64,000 nt of DNA, from positions 1-64,000 of the forward strand of contig NZ_WNKF01000010.1 in NCBI RefSeq assembly GCF_010119225.1, in the 5' to 3' direction. Source of the stretch: Cyclobacterium roseum. GTDB lineage: Bacteria > Bacteroidota > Bacteroidia > Cytophagales > Cyclobacteriaceae. How positions within the stretch are numbered: the stretch's first letter is position 1; the number at the start of each line of letters is the position of its first letter. Position numbers and translations under genes: made by a program. Shown one piece after another: positions 8,977-17,486 of this stretch. Under the pieces are notes generated by a model, which searched no databases, was not told where the DNA came from, and worked only from the letters and a program-made list of their open reading frames with translations.

Positions 8977-9364
8977 ATTTCCCTTCTTCTCCCGGGAAAG
9001 AACGGGTGCTGTTTCATCCGGCACCTCTCTGCTGTTGTACTGGGGCTGTGTAGGGGTCTTTACCTTTATGGCGTCAGGACTATTTGCCCAAAACCAGGAA
9101 ATTAGTGGCTCCTGGAGAGGAGAACTCGATTTGGGTATCCAAAAACTTCCATTAGTTCTTCATTTCCTAGCCCTGGAGGCGATGGACATGGCATTATTTG
9201 AGATACATCGTTTCGAGAATCTGAACCATTTGTTTCAAGCTGCTCCAACCGGAGCCGTGTCCGAATACGGCGAAATCGAGGAAACCATGCACGAACCGAT
9301 GATGGAAAAGCTGGGAACCTGGATTCTTCAACTGCCGCCAACTCAAGCTCTCCCTTCCCCATGA
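8951..9364 (+). pseudogene. Internally deleted alpha/beta-hydrolase remnant
   Basis: An intact 137-codon frame, but the product looks like the two ends of a roughly 450-residue exported alpha/beta hydrolase joined together. Residues about 47-70 (ISGSWRGELDLGIQKLP) match the N-terminal beta-domain opening of that family, preceded by a signal-peptide-like stretch ending in ASGLFAQ. Residues from about 85 (RFENLNHLFQ, then TGAVSEYGEIEET) match its C-terminal end, where the catalytic His of the NHLFQ motif sits. The whole core with the nucleophile elbow is missing, with a join near 9160-9175. The frame starts inside the 3' end of the regulator gene, and its TGA overlaps the next ATG. It may still be translated but cannot be an active hydrolase. 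Confidence 0.65.
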
Positions 9365-9873
9365 AACATGCCTTCCAAACCGAGCTGAAAAATTTTCATT
9401 CGGACTTGTGGCAATATCACCTGCCCGTTCCGGAGGAAGTGGTCCGTGAGCTCATGCGGGAAGGAAATAAACGAATCATTTGCACGCTAAATGATAGCCA
9501 TACCTTTTCGGCAGCCTTGATGAAATGCCAGGATTATTGGTTTGTCTTGATCAACAAAAAGATAAAAACGACCCTTCGCCTGAATCCCGAATCACAGGTG
9601 CAGGTTAGTCTGGAGTCTGACCTTTCAGAGTTTGGTCACTCCATGCCCGAACCCCTGCAACTCCTTTTGGAGCAGGATGAACTATTTAGCATGCATTTTT
9701 ATGCACTCACGAAAGGAAAACAACGAAGTTTAGTCTACCTCACCGGCAAAGTGAAAAATCCACAAAGCCAGCTAAACAAGGCCCTGGCCATCATGACTCA
9801 TTTAAAGGAAACGGGCGGAGAGCTAAATTTTAAACAATTGAATGAGAAAATCATTTATTTTAATAACCGGTAA
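9361..9873 (+). CDS. DUF1905/YdeI (OmpD-associated, OmdA-like) family protein
   Basis: A 170-residue cytoplasmic protein. The N-terminal half (FQTELKNFHSDLWQYHLPVP, then GNKRIICTLN) is a DUF1905 beta-barrel. The C-terminal half, ending in the QLNKALAIMTHLKE helix region, resembles the YdeI/OmdA domain sometimes annotated as bacteriocin protection. The biochemical role is not known. The ATG overlaps the stop of the hydrolase remnant by ATGA, implying that translational coupling once existed with the intact hydrolase gene. Confidence 0.75.
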   Translation: MKHAFQTELKNFHSDLWQYHLPVPEEVVRELMREGNKRIICTLNDSHTFSAALMKCQDYWFVLINKKIKTTLRLNPESQVQVSLESDLSEFGHSMPEPLQLLLEQDELFSMHFYALTKGKQRSLVYLTGKVKNPQSQLNKALAIMTHLKETGGELNFKQLNEKIIYFNNR

Positions 9874-9996
9874 AATCTGGGTATTATGACAGATTTGGAA
9901 CAAATGGCTGCTTCGACACTTGATTGCCGTGTTTGACAAATTTTCATTTTCCAAATGAATACTATAAAAATAAAATCGAACTGATTCTAGAATTCC

Positions 9997-10004
9997 TATT
10001 TTTG
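9997..10004 (+). promoter_or_regulatory. Bacteroidota -7 box for the small membrane protein gene
   Basis: TATTTTTG fits TAnnTTTG exactly and lies 33 bp upstream of the ATG at 10037, so the leader would be about 25 nt. A good -33 element is not obvious. Confidence 0.4.
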
Positions 10005-10036
10005 CGTTCAATCAAACAGACAAACTTTTATCTCCC

Positions 10037-10474
10037 ATGCAAAACTACGCCAACCATAGCCGGTATTTCCCCTTACATCATTATGTCGTGGCTCCGCTTA
10101 CGCTGATTTTACTCTCCTGGTCTTTTTGGAACCTGGCAGAAGCATTTGCAGCGGGTGGGGATTGGCTGCACAGCCTTTACCTGGCTTTAGGAGCGGTGGT
10201 CCTTTTTTTGCTGCCCGTCATGTCCCGAATATATGCATTGAAAAATCAAAACCGCATCATCCGGCTGGAAATGAGGTTGCGGTATTTCCAGCTTTCCGGC
10301 AAACCATTTTTGCACCTGGAAAAGAAACTGAATATGAAGCAACTCATAGCCCTGCGCTTTGCCGGAAGTAAGGAACTCCTCCCACTGATAGACCGGGCTA
10401 TTCAAGAAAACCTAAGCCCCGGGGAAATTAAAAGGGCCATCAAGGACTGGCAAGGAGATTACATGCGGGTGTAA
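10037..10474 (+). CDS. DUF6526-like small membrane protein
   Basis: A 145-residue protein starting MQNYANHSRYFPLHHYV, a typical opening of the DUF6526 family. Two membrane helices lie at about residues 18-40 and 46-65. A cytoplasmic-looking helical tail follows (RLEMRLRYFQLSGKPF, then a basic C-terminal helix ending in IKDWQGDYMRV). Function unknown. It is a single gene between its own -7 box and a strong hairpin terminator. Confidence 0.75.
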   Translation: MQNYANHSRYFPLHHYVVAPLTLILLSWSFWNLAEAFAAGGDWLHSLYLALGAVVLFLLPVMSRIYALKNQNRIIRLEMRLRYFQLSGKPFLHLEKKLNMKQLIALRFAGSKELLPLIDRAIQENLSPGEIKRAIKDWQGDYMRV

Positions 10475-10477
10475 ATA

Positions 10478-10509
10478 CCAATGGTATCCCGATTTGGGGA
10501 TACCATTGG
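10478..10509. terminator. Bidirectional hairpin terminator between convergent genes
   Basis: Perfect 13-bp arms CCAATGGTATCCC and GGGATACCATTGG with loop GATTTG. It lies just after the stop of the 10037 gene and 11 bp beyond the end of the convergent trehalose gene. No U-tract follows, so it may act as an RNA end stabiliser or a Rho-assisted site. Confidence 0.7.
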
Positions 10510-10519
10510 AGATAGCCAG

Positions 10520-12694
10520 TTAATCAATCAACTTATTCAGCAATACCCGGACCTCTTTAGGGTTCTTGATATTGTAATTTGCCTGCGTGTAAGCATATCC
10601 TACCCGTATGGTATAGGCACTTTTGGGCATGGCTTTAAAGGTGTCTTCATCTGTCCAATCATCTCCCAGGGCCATCACAAAATCGTACTCTTCGCCTCTC
10701 ATCATGGACAAGGCAGCACGACCTTTATTGATGTCGGGCCTTTTGATTTCCAAAACCATATTTCCTTCCAGCACTTGCAAATTGTGGCCCCGGGCCATGT
10801 ATTTAAGGTGACTGAATAACTCCCTCATCCGCAGGTCGCCCAGGCCACTCTCCACCTTCCGGTAATGCCAAACCAGGGAATGGTGTTTTTCTTCGATGAA
10901 GGCCCCCGGAGTTCTCAGTACATAATATTCCATTACCTGCCGGATATCCTCTTTCCAGCTATCGTCTACATCTGCATACAGGGACCATTCCTCCGGCTGG
11001 TCCTTCTTTTTGAGCCAAACGCCATGTTCGGCGATCATATCCACGTGTTGTCCTTTAAACCATTTGCCCAAGGTTTCCTTATCCCGTCCACTGATAATGA
11101 CCACCTGACATACCTTGGAGAGCGTGGCGACCAGGGACTTCAGCTCCTCGTCGGGAAAAGCATCCTGCGGACGACTTTTGAATCCTACTAAGGTCCCGTC
11201 ATAATCCAAAAAAACGATGGGCCGTTTTGCCGCTTTAAATGAATCAACTAATTGCCGCATTATTTTAGAATCCAGGGATTTGGATTCCAACTCGGTTTGC
11301 TTTTCCTTGACATGCGTCAGCCGATCCATGAATACCTTTACCCACTGAAAAATATCGTATTTTTTCAGGCTGGATTGCATGGAACCTATCCGTAACTCTT
11401 GCTCTTCTTCGTCCATGGACAGGGCTTCTACGATGGCTTTTACCACCCCTTCCTGATTGTTTGGGTTAACAAGTATGGCATCTACCAACTCTTTACTGGC
11501 ACCAGCCATTTCAGAAAGGATTAATACGCCCTTTTTATGCGTTTTACTGGCGACAAATTCCTTGCACACCAAATTCATCCCATCCCTGAGCGGGGTGACA
11601 AGCGCAATATCGGACATGGTATAGAAGGCACTTAACTCATTGAATGGGAAACTCCTGTAAAAATAATGCACCGGCACCCAATTTAGGGTGGAGAACTTAC
11701 TGTTGATACTCCCTACCAGGGTATCTATTTCCTCCTTTAGTACCTGGTATGATCTTACTTTATCCCGGGAAGGCACCACCACCATGATCATGGAAACCTT
11801 GCCATGGTATTCGGGATGGTCTTCCAATAATTGGGTAAAAGCCTTGATACGTTGGGGAATTCCTTTGGAATAATCCAATCGGTCAATGGTGATCAATAAT
11901 TTCTGATCCCCCAGCATTTCCTTAAATTTCTTAACGTGGTTAAGCGTCTTTTTACTTACAGCGGCCTTGGCAAATTTCTCGTAGTCAATGCCCATGGGAA
12001 ACGAATCCACATTGATCAAGCGGTTATCTGCCTGGATAAACCCACTTTCATTCGAAAGCCCCAGAATGCGCCCTACCGCACTGAGGAAGTGGCGCATGTC
12101 GTCATACGTATGGAAACCGATCAAATCGGAACCCACCATCCCTTCGAGCATTTCCTTTCTCCATGGCAACATGCGGATGATCTCGTAGGACGGGAAGGGT
12201 ATGTGTTGAAAAAAAGCAATGGTGGCATTGGGAAGGTGATTCCGAAGCATCATTGGCAAGAGCAGTAATTGATAATCGTGGACCCAGATGGTATCATCCG
12301 GGTTTGCCTTGGCCAATATCGCATCACAGAACTTCTGATTTACCTGTACATAGGCTTCCCAGTAAGAATCTTCGTAATTGATGTATTGGGTGAAATAGTG
12401 GAAGGCAGGCCAAATGGTCTCGTTGCTAAACCCTTCGTAATAAAGCTCTACGTCCTTTTTGGTCAAAAAAACAGGAGCCATTTTCAGCTTTTTTAGCTCA
12501 TCGACAATTTCATTTCGCTGGTCTTCATCGGCTACATCATTGCCGGGCCAGCCTACCCATATATTCTCGCCTTCCTTATAGATGGAACCCAAGCCAGTGG
12601 CCAATCCACCTGCACTGGGTTTAAATTCAAACTTGCCATTTTTGTGTTGCAAACTAATGGGCAGTCTATTGGAAACAATAATCGTTTTGGACAT
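10520..12694 (-). CDS. otsAB: Bifunctional trehalose-6-phosphate synthase/phosphatase (OtsA-OtsB fusion)
   Basis: A 724-residue cytoplasmic enzyme that makes trehalose from UDP-glucose and glucose-6-phosphate in two steps. Residues 1 to about 465 are a GT20 synthase: GGLATGL near 29, WVHDYQLLLLP, FFQHIPFPS, RLDYSKGI and RDGMNLVCKEF are all visible. Residues about 490-724 are a HAD-type phosphatase with the nucleophile motif FLDYDGTL near 496 and GDDWTDED near the C-terminus. Both halves look catalytically complete. The fusion is common in Bacteroidota. It is monocistronic here. The product is expected to serve in osmotic or desiccation protection. Confidence 0.97.
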   Translation of the reverse strand: MSKTIIVSNRLPISLQHKNGKFEFKPSAGGLATGLGSIYKEGENIWVGWPGNDVADEDQRNEIVDELKKLKMAPVFLTKKDVELYYEGFSNETIWPAFHYFTQYINYEDSYWEAYVQVNQKFCDAILAKANPDDTIWVHDYQLLLLPMMLRNHLPNATIAFFQHIPFPSYEIIRMLPWRKEMLEGMVGSDLIGFHTYDDMRHFLSAVGRILGLSNESGFIQADNRLINVDSFPMGIDYEKFAKAAVSKKTLNHVKKFKEMLGDQKLLITIDRLDYSKGIPQRIKAFTQLLEDHPEYHGKVSMIMVVVPSRDKVRSYQVLKEEIDTLVGSINSKFSTLNWVPVHYFYRSFPFNELSAFYTMSDIALVTPLRDGMNLVCKEFVASKTHKKGVLILSEMAGASKELVDAILVNPNNQEGVVKAIVEALSMDEEEQELRIGSMQSSLKKYDIFQWVKVFMDRLTHVKEKQTELESKSLDSKIMRQLVDSFKAAKRPIVFLDYDGTLVGFKSRPQDAFPDEELKSLVATLSKVCQVVIISGRDKETLGKWFKGQHVDMIAEHGVWLKKKDQPEEWSLYADVDDSWKEDIRQVMEYYVLRTPGAFIEEKHHSLVWHYRKVESGLGDLRMRELFSHLKYMARGHNLQVLEGNMVLEIKRPDINKGRAALSMMRGEEYDFVMALGDDWTDEDTFKAMPKSAYTIRVGYAYTQANYNIKNPKEVRVLLNKLID

Positions 12695-12788
12695 GTCTGG
12701 CTGTGGGTTGCTTGGTATAAAAAGGTATTTCGGTAAGGTTCGTTAAAAACGCTTCTAACAGCGTCTAATTTAATGAAAATGCCTTGAT

Positions 12789-12816
12789 AAAAAAAACCGG
12801 ATGCGGTATTCCGGCA
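12789..12816 (-). terminator. Intrinsic terminator of the penicillin-acylase operon
   Basis: Minus-strand reading gives CCGGA, loop ATACCGCA, TCCGG and then TTTTTTTT, 25 bp after the stop of the last operon gene. The stem is short but GC-rich and has a full U-tract. Confidence 0.65.
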
Positions 12817-12840
12817 CCAAGGATTGCTACCTTAAAGGGT

Positions 12841-13200
12841 TTAATAAAATTGATTTCGCTGGAATAATTTCCAGAGTAAATTGCCGGTCAGGGCACTTGA
12901 GCCGCCGATCAAAAAACCCATCACGGCCGTAATTCCCACCAGAACCGCGCCATTTTCCATCTCCATGATCCCGGCAATCCGTTCCGGAAAATCCGAATCG
13001 GTGGCTGACCAAGTGATCAACGGAACCAGTAGCCAAACCAAGCCAACCCCAAATGCGCCTGCTATAAAGGCATTTAAGGCCGGACCTTTCCAGCCTACGG
13101 CAAGTGCCCCAATCAGGATCATGATGACCCAATAGGGAACCAGCCCGCCCAAGGCATAGGCGATCAGTGCATTCAGTAGCAATTGAACGAGTAGACGCAT
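12841..13200 (-). CDS. Small hydrophobic membrane protein
   Basis: A 119-residue protein beginning MRLLVQLLLNALIAYAL; the longer upstream frame would lie inside the preceding gene and has no support. Four hydrophobic segments are visible: about 3-22, 26-42, 47-68 and 85-105. The sequence between the last two is polar (WSATDSDFPERIAGIMEM). No family recognised with certainty. The start is 1 bp from the stop of the penicillin-acylase-like gene, so it is the third and last gene of that operon. Confidence 0.75.
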   Translation of the reverse strand: MRLLVQLLLNALIAYALGGLVPYWVIMILIGALAVGWKGPALNAFIAGAFGVGLVWLLVPLITWSATDSDFPERIAGIMEMENGAVLVGITAVMGFLIGGSSALTGNLLWKLFQRNQFY

Positions 13201-13201
13201 C

Positions 13202-15613
13202 TTATTCCGGTTTAAAAAGTGTTTTGAAAAGCAATTCTTCCTCCTCCTGCGCACCCTTCAGGTCCATTTTCACATAATCACCTGAAGCCCACTTGTCGAT
13301 CATATTGTCGTAAAAACGGCTCCCCGGATTTCCTGACTGCCCCCCCGGGTAAATTCCGAAGGCCTGAATTTCCGGCCCCATTTCCACCACCATTCGCCAA
13401 CCTGGCCCCCAGTCGTCGCTGGTGGCGTTTACGATGTTTTTACCGCCCCCTATTGGTATGTTTTTTCTTCCAAATGCCTCCAGATTGGGGATGATGTGTG
13501 CAAGGGTAGTACTCTTGTAATCGGCCCAGGTCAGGGAATCCACAGGGACTTCCAATACCTCCATCTCTTTCACCATCCTTTCAAATCCCCTACCGATCCA
13601 ATATCCAGCCTGTTCTTGCTGCGTCGTTGAGGGGTCATCAAACCAGGGGCCTGAGGGTTCCTGCCGCAGCAAGCGGGAAAGCACGTATTTATTGGGGTAG
13701 ACAAGGGGCTGTTGGTCCGGATTCCAGGATCTGAACAAGGCCGATTGCAAATTACGCCACCAGGAAGTAAAAATGGCCGGTGCCGAAATATCCGCCCCCG
13801 CATCAAAATCCCAGGACTGTAAGGGAGTTATCCATTTTTGGTTTACCGGGGTTTGGTAACTGCTATCCAGATTTTCCAGCATATAGGGGACTATTTCCGA
13901 AGCATGTAGGTTAAAGTTATCCAATTGAAGATCCATCATATCTGCTGTCGAAATGGCCTGCAATTCCGATAAACGCGCATGAATTCTCCGGTTTCGGAAA
14001 TATTCGAATTCGTTTGCAAAGACGTAATAAGGGTAGTTTTCGGAAGCAGGATGCTGATTGGCCGACATGACGAAACCCCGATCCGGATTGAATTCCCGAA
14101 CCTGATGCTCCTGCGGAATCCAGCCCTGCCACTCAAAATCAGGATCACTGCCATCCATCAGGTACTTTCCCTGTCCGGTCCATTTTACGGGAAATTTTCC
14201 CTGAACCGATAGGGCGATATTCCCCTCGATATCGGCAAAGGCAAAATTCTGTGCGGGAGCAGCATAACTGGCAATGGCTTCTAAAAATTCATCGTGATCT
14301 CTTGCTTGATTCAGCCTTAGGAAGGTCCGCTGCTCATTGGAGCCCTCATGCGCGGTCCACTTCAATGCAAAATCGGTGGGTCCCCCCTCCATTAGAAAGT
14401 TTCTGTCATAGACCACCGGCCCGTAATGCGTATACACCACCGTATCGACATAATCTTGCTGACCTTTTATTTTGATGCTTTCCAACCGGATGGTGCTCTG
14501 GATCCACTGCCCGTTGTACAGGTATTCTTTCCGGGATTCGTCTTTAAACGTAATTTTATACCAATCTTTTACATCCCTGTCGGCATTGGTCATTCCCCAG
14601 GCTATTCGTTCGTTAAATCCAATGATGACTCCCATGGCACCGGGAAGGCTCGCTCCTTTTACGGAATAATCTGGCGTGCTCAACTGAACCGCATACCAAA
14701 GGGAGGGCAGGTTCAAGGCCAAATGGGGGTCATTGGCAAGCATCGCATTTCCACTTTCCGTTTTACTACCGGACACCGCCCAATTATTCGACCCGTACCC
14801 GGGTTCTTTGTCCGGTAATACACTGGAAACCAAACCAGAATCGGGATAATTCTGTTCGGGAACAGGAACTGGTTCCGGTTGAAAGCCCCAGTTTTCCTTT
14901 GACACCACCGGAAGGGTTCCTTCCGGGTACTCCGGAAACAACTGCTGCATCCAGGTATCGCCAAAAAGATTTCTAACATTGGTAAAGGCCAGATCCCGGT
15001 CGCCGGACAAGGTCTCCGCCATGTTCATTAAAAAGATAAGGGTCTTAAACGGGCTCCAGGGTTCGGGCTGATAGTCCAGCAATTTGTATTCGATGGGAAG
15101 GTCCCCGGGGGACAAATTTCGTATGTATGCATTGACCCCTTCGGCGTAAGCCTTCATGAGGGCCAAAGTCTCCGGATCCGTTTTTTCCAGGAAGGATAAT
15201 TTGTTTTCAGCACCAAAGCCCAGCCCTTTTCGACGCATTTCCCGGTCGTGATTCAACGCAATTTCCCCGACTACCTCTGATAGCCTGCCTTCGGCAGCAC
15301 GTACCTGAAATTCCATTTGCCACAGCCTGTGGGCAGCGGTCACATACCCTTGAACCCGAAACAAATCAGCCTCATTTTCTGCAAAAATATGGGGGACCAG
15401 ATTCGTATCGTATTTCACTTGCACAGGGGCCATTAAGCCTTCCAAATCCAGTTCCTCTATCGGATTTCGGTCTTCACTCGTCATATTTTGCCAAAATCCC
15501 CGAAAAGGATCAAATATACTGGCAAGGGGAGGCAAACCGGCCAGGTTTATCGATAGCCCTACCGCGATCAGCAAGGTGATCATTAACGAAATAAAGAACC
15601 CGATGTATTTCAT
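13202..15613 (-). CDS. Penicillin acylase family protein (Ntn hydrolase, S45)
   Basis: An 803-residue exported amidase-type Ntn hydrolase that matures by autoproteolysis into two subunits. An N-terminal membrane anchor or signal lies at residues 5-25. The alpha-subunit shows the family stretch VQGYVTAAHRLWQME (about 87-101). The predicted cleavage is before Ser275 in GYGSNNWAVSG, which then becomes the nucleophile. NDPHLALNLPSLWY follows, as in other S45 proteins. Members hydrolyse amides such as acyl-homoserine lactones, penicillins or other N-acyl compounds; the real substrate here is unknown. The ATG overlaps the stop of the upstream DUF2911 gene by four bases (ATGA), showing translational coupling. 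Confidence 0.94.
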   Translation of the reverse strand: MKYIGFFISLMITLLIAVGLSINLAGLPPLASIFDPFRGFWQNMTSEDRNPIEELDLEGLMAPVQVKYDTNLVPHIFAENEADLFRVQGYVTAAHRLWQMEFQVRAAEGRLSEVVGEIALNHDREMRRKGLGFGAENKLSFLEKTDPETLALMKAYAEGVNAYIRNLSPGDLPIEYKLLDYQPEPWSPFKTLIFLMNMAETLSGDRDLAFTNVRNLFGDTWMQQLFPEYPEGTLPVVSKENWGFQPEPVPVPEQNYPDSGLVSSVLPDKEPGYGSNNWAVSGSKTESGNAMLANDPHLALNLPSLWYAVQLSTPDYSVKGASLPGAMGVIIGFNERIAWGMTNADRDVKDWYKITFKDESRKEYLYNGQWIQSTIRLESIKIKGQQDYVDTVVYTHYGPVVYDRNFLMEGGPTDFALKWTAHEGSNEQRTFLRLNQARDHDEFLEAIASYAAPAQNFAFADIEGNIALSVQGKFPVKWTGQGKYLMDGSDPDFEWQGWIPQEHQVREFNPDRGFVMSANQHPASENYPYYVFANEFEYFRNRRIHARLSELQAISTADMMDLQLDNFNLHASEIVPYMLENLDSSYQTPVNQKWITPLQSWDFDAGADISAPAIFTSWWRNLQSALFRSWNPDQQPLVYPNKYVLSRLLRQEPSGPWFDDPSTTQQEQAGYWIGRGFERMVKEMEVLEVPVDSLTWADYKSTTLAHIIPNLEAFGRKNIPIGGGKNIVNATSDDWGPGWRMVVEMGPEIQAFGIYPGGQSGNPGSRFYDNMIDKWASGDYVKMDLKGAQEEEELLFKTLFKPE

Positions 15614-16185
15614 TCAATCGTGATGGGCAATACCAGTTTTTCCCATTTTACTTCCAAACCATCCGCAACAACCTCAATGGAAAGCCATTCCTGGCTTTCG
15701 TCAACCCAGGTAGGAGTTACCTCAACCCGTAACACGTCTTGTTCCTCGTCATATTGGAAATGCCCGTGCTCCAGGTCCCATTCAGCGTTAAAGATGACTG
15801 TCCATGAATCATTGGCTCTGGGAATGGTAAAAAGAGAATATTTTCCTGGAGCCAATGGCTCCCCTTCTATCAGTACCTTCTCTTCCAGCGTGATATAGGT
15901 AGCCTCATTGGCTCCAGTCCGCCATACTTCTTCGTAGGGCACCAGGTCACCCCAGATTTCCCGGCCCTTGATGCCAGGTGAACCGTATTGCACCGTTATG
16001 GACTTATTCCCGATTTCTCCGGAGGTGGTTTTTAGTGGACTGGCTCGCTCTTCTTCCGAAGCGGATTCCATGGTCGCCGCCGCTTCCGAACCGGAGTCAT
16101 TCGTTGAAGGTCCCGAACAGGACCAAACGAAAAATAGCAGAAATGAGCCAAATAGGTAATAAAAATTCTTTATCATCGTACGCAT
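15610..16185 (-). CDS. DUF2911 lipoprotein
   Basis: A 191-residue lipoprotein. The hydrophobic leader ends in FVWSCSG, a lipobox Cys at about 23. A Ser/Glu-rich linker follows, then the DUF2911 domain with its hallmark GSPGIKGREIWGDLVPYEEVW and the run WRTGANEATYITLEE. An ATG nine bases downstream (MIKNFYYLF) is an equally possible start. Function unknown; DUF2911 proteins are common in the Bacteroidota envelope. It is the first gene of a three-gene operon with the penicillin-acylase-like enzyme and a membrane protein. Confidence 0.9.
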   Translation of the reverse strand: MRTMIKNFYYLFGSFLLFFVWSCSGPSTNDSGSEAAATMESASEEERASPLKTTSGEIGNKSITVQYGSPGIKGREIWGDLVPYEEVWRTGANEATYITLEEKVLIEGEPLAPGKYSLFTIPRANDSWTVIFNAEWDLEHGHFQYDEEQDVLRVEVTPTWVDESQEWLSIEVVADGLEVKWEKLVLPITIE

Positions 16186-16448
16186 GGGTATGCTTGTTTA
16201 ATTTTATTCTAATTTATGTATTTTTTTCTGCCCTGCCATATTCATTTACCAGAATAATGCAGCAAAATGGAAGCGATATTCGAATATCCCCTTAGAAAAG
16301 GTAGTACATTTGGGGAATCAGACCATTATCCGGTCGCAGAATGGAAGCCTTACTCGAAGTCCATTTTGGGATTGGGCGGCAAAAAAAACAAATTTGTTGT
16401 TTCTTGTATGTTTTTTTCACCAATTTGTGTTGAAATTTCAGCTATCCT

Positions 16449-17486
16449 ATGCGTTTCATAATCGTTACTTTCTTTTTCGTTTCTGTGCTCCTTTTTTTCA
16501 GTGTTCACGTATCTCCCGAAAGCTGGGGTTATACGGGGTTGTTTTCCCTGCTGATACCCGTTTTTATTTTACTAAACCTCTTCTTAATTGTGCTACTCCT
16601 ATTTGGCAGATTAAGATTAATCATTTTTCCTGTTCTCGCGCTGGTAATTGGATGGAAATTTCTTTCGGTCAGTTTCCAATGGAATACTCCCGACACGACC
16701 ACAGAAGGCTTTTCCATTCTAAGTTACAACGTAATGTTATTCAACAACAATTGGGGTCCTAATCGGGAAGAACTGATTATAAACTCCGTACAATGGGCTC
16801 GGGATAATCCTTCGGATATCAAGTGTTTTCAGGAATTCTATCAGGATTTCACCACTCCCTCCAAGAATGCTCTTAAAATATTGAGTAAGGACGGAGCTTA
16901 CGAACATGCTTTTTTGCCGGTAGACGGTAATCCAAAAAAACGAGCCTACGGTATCGCCATTTTTAGCAAATTCCCCATCATCAATAGCGGTAAGGTTTTT
17001 GACAACAAGAAAAACAATGGGGCCATGTTTGCGGATATTAAAATCCGGCAGGATACCATTCGCGTGTACAACACCCACCTGGAGTCCATGAATATCCGGG
17101 CTGCTGACCTGAATAATCTGGAAGGAATCAAAAGCCAGTACCGCAGCACCATAAAGAAATTAAAAGAAGGAATACAAATGAGGGCCACTCAGGCACGCAT
17201 TCTTAAAGATCATATAGGAAATAGCCCCTATCCGGTCATATTGGCCGGAGATTTTAACGATCTTCCATATAGCTATACCTATTTTAGTTTTAAAGAGATG
17301 CTGAAAAATGCGTTCGAGGAAATGGGAAGAGGATTCGGTTTTACGTATAATAAGGTGCTTTTCTTCCTTCGCATAGACAATATTTTTTTCGATGCCCCCT
17401 TAGAAATCCAACAATTTCGAACCCACCGGGAAGTAGATTATTCCGACCACTACCCTATTTCGGCCGTTTTTGCTTTTCCTGAATAG
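16449..17486 (+). CDS. Membrane-anchored endonuclease/exonuclease/phosphatase family protein
   Basis: A 345-residue protein with three N-terminal membrane helices (about 3-20, 28-50 and 55-72), then an EEP fold outside or at the membrane. Metal and catalytic motifs in order: LSYNVMLFNNN near 89, KCFQEFY near 118, NTHLES near 206, LAGDFNDLPYSYTY near 260 and YSDHYPI near the C-terminus. The family includes sphingomyelinase-like and nuclease enzymes; the substrate is unknown. The 3' end overlaps the convergent exporter gene by 32 bp. The 263-bp gap upstream holds no other gene. Confidence 0.92.
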   Translation: MRFIIVTFFFVSVLLFFSVHVSPESWGYTGLFSLLIPVFILLNLFLIVLLLFGRLRLIIFPVLALVIGWKFLSVSFQWNTPDTTTEGFSILSYNVMLFNNNWGPNREELIINSVQWARDNPSDIKCFQEFYQDFTTPSKNALKILSKDGAYEHAFLPVDGNPKKRAYGIAIFSKFPIINSGKVFDNKKNNGAMFADIKIRQDTIRVYNTHLESMNIRAADLNNLEGIKSQYRSTIKKLKEGIQMRATQARILKDHIGNSPYPVILAGDFNDLPYSYTYFSFKEMLKNAFEEMGRGFGFTYNKVLFFLRIDNIFFDAPLEIQQFRTHREVDYSDHYPISAVFAFPE

